Shown here in pieces: positions 6,155 through 6,787 of a stretch of 6,787 nucleotides of DNA. Within the stretch, counting starts at the first letter, position 1, and every line of letters starts with the position of its first letter. Origin of the DNA: an uncultured Clostridia bacterium. GTDB taxonomy: Bacteria; Bacillota; Clostridia; HGM11327. The translations under genes and the position numbers were made by a program. Where the stretch lies: positions 1 to 6,787 of the forward strand of contig CAJLXE010000084.1 of the NCBI GenBank assembly GCA_905210525.1, given 5' to 3'. Under the pieces are notes generated by a model, which saw only the letters and a list, made by a program, of their open reading frames with translations, was not told the DNA's origin and did not search any database.

Positions 6155-6181
6155 AATATAATTCCGTTTACGCGGAATCAA
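6155..6181 (-). promoter_or_regulatory. Weak candidate promoter for the two-component operon
   Basis: On the minus strand TATATT (6160-6155, 5 of 6 matches) lies just ahead of the response regulator ribosome site. The best -35, TTGATT (6181-6176, 4 of 6), is only 15 bases away. This spacing is poor, so a regulator-dependent promoter, a start further upstream or read-through from the deaminase gene are alternatives. In the rest of the gap (6182-6290) I see no gene and no clear terminator. Two TTAAAA motifs (6218-6213 and 6196-6191) lie 22 bases apart and could belong to an OmpR-type site, but AT-rich chance is likely. Confidence 0.25.
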
Positions 6182-6290
6182 TCCGGAGCGTTTTAATTCC
6201 CTGTTATTACAATTTTAAAACCGCAATGTGACAGTTTTATGAACGGTCTGCGTATTGCTTTGTGAATATATGCCTAAATCGGGCAAAACC

Positions 6291-6787
6291 TCATCCGAGA
6301 ATACGCGTTGCAAAAAGTTTTGCATTCTTTACCGTTTCTTCTTCGTCTATTGTAAGCAGACATTTTTTACGCATAAGTATTTTTCCGTCGCATATTACGG
6401 TATCGACGTCGCTCGCCTGTGCGCTGTACACTATTGCGCAGGCAACATCGTTCACGGGCGCTATGGACGGCGAATCCGCATTTATAAGAATTATATCCGC
6501 CAAATTCCCCTGTGCTATAACGCCTGTTTTTTTATTCCGAACAGCTTTTGCACCGTTTGCGGTTGCCATTGTAATAACGGTATTTGCGTTCATGATTTCG
6601 GGATCCCGCATAAGTCCCTTGCAGACAAGAGAAGTAAAACGCATCTCGTTGAACATATTGAGATTGTTATTACTTGACGCGCCGTCCGTACCGAGCGACA
6701 CATTTACGCCTCTTGCGGAAAGCTTCGGCACGTCCGCAACGCCGCTCGCGAGCTTGAGATTACTGCTCATGTTTATTGCGGCGGAAA
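6291..6787 (-). CDS. mtaD: Amidohydrolase, MTA/SAH (5'-deoxyadenosine) deaminase family, C-terminal part
   Basis: The frame is open to the window edge, so only about the last 165 residues are seen. The visible part begins near SAAINMSSNLKLASG, matching the P-x-SN-x-KLASG segment of the family. It continues with GVNVSLGTDGASSNNNLNMFNEM, whose aspartate in GTDGA is the conserved metal-binding residue of this amidohydrolase group. The C-terminal composite beta-sheet segment follows (GVIAQGNLADIILINADSP and VICDGKILMRKKCLLTIDEE). Enzymes of this family deaminate adenosine derivatives such as methylthioadenosine and S-adenosylhomocysteine to the inosine forms in the cytoplasm. Related chlorohydrolase and guanine deaminase families are a less likely alternative. 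An internal ATG at 6770 is not the start, since the family-like sequence continues upstream. The gene name is tentative. Confidence 0.85.
   Translation of the reverse strand, partial: SAAINMSSNLKLASGVADVPKLSARGVNVSLGTDGASSNNNLNMFNEMRFTSLVCKGLMRDPEIMNANTVITMATANGAKAVRNKKTGVIAQGNLADIILINADSPSIAPVNDVACAIVYSAQASDVDTVICDGKILMRKKCLLTIDEEETVKNAKLFATRILG

Noticed and set aside
5531..6196. Long plus-strand open frame (221 codons) opposite the response regulator
   Set aside because: It is the complement of a clearly conserved OmpR-family gene; its composition (many Tyr, Phe, His) is typical of a shadow frame.
6221..6290. Terminator after the deaminase gene
   Set aside because: Only three-to-five base complementary stretches without a T-tract were found, so no terminator can be supported.
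6291..6770. A complete 159-residue protein starting at ATG 6770
   Set aside because: The frame continues open to the window edge and the residues before the ATG fit the deaminase family, so this is the internal part of a longer gene.

Overview
The window looks like chromosomal DNA from a low-to-moderate GC Gram-positive bacterium of the class Clostridia (Bacillota). This rests on AAGGAGG/AAAGGA-type ribosome binding sites, GTG and TTG starts, a lipoprotein signal, a WalK/PhoR-like sensor kinase with a Clostridia-style N-terminus, and a LytTR plus DUF3021 gene pair. The genus cannot be fixed from the sequence alone. No RNA genes, CRISPR arrays, insertion sequences or phage genes were seen.

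Left half, plus strand (227-2606): a tight four-gene operon encodes an ABC-2 type exporter (ATPase, then permease), a stand-alone LytTR DNA-binding regulator and a small four-helix DUF3021 membrane protein. Gaps are 22, 21 and 0 bases. A good sigma-A-type promoter (TTGAAA, 17 bases, TATACT) lies just ahead of the first gene. Upstream of it is a 15-base direct repeat (14 of 15 identical) plus a third copy of its core, spaced by near-integral helical turns. This is a candidate operator. A divergent minus-strand promoter and gene start appear to lie at the far left edge. The likely logic is a membrane protein that restrains or tunes a LytTR regulator, which in turn controls the exporter operon and perhaps the divergent gene.

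Middle (2607-2796): the plus-strand operon converges on a minus-strand operon. The gap holds three consecutive hairpins, at least one of which is a convincing bidirectional terminator.

Right half, minus strand (2797-6130, transcribed right to left): an OmpR-family response regulator, an overlapping membrane histidine kinase, and 27 bases later a secreted lipoprotein that resembles trigger factor but has lost the ribosome-binding domain and kept the FKBP-type PPIase and C-terminal chaperone domains. This suggests an envelope-sensing two-component system that makes its own extracytoplasmic folding factor.

Right edge (6291-6787): the C-terminal part of an amidohydrolase of the MTA/SAH (5'-deoxyadenosine) deaminase family, on the minus strand and cut by the window edge. 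A 160-base gap without a recognisable gene separates it from the response regulator.
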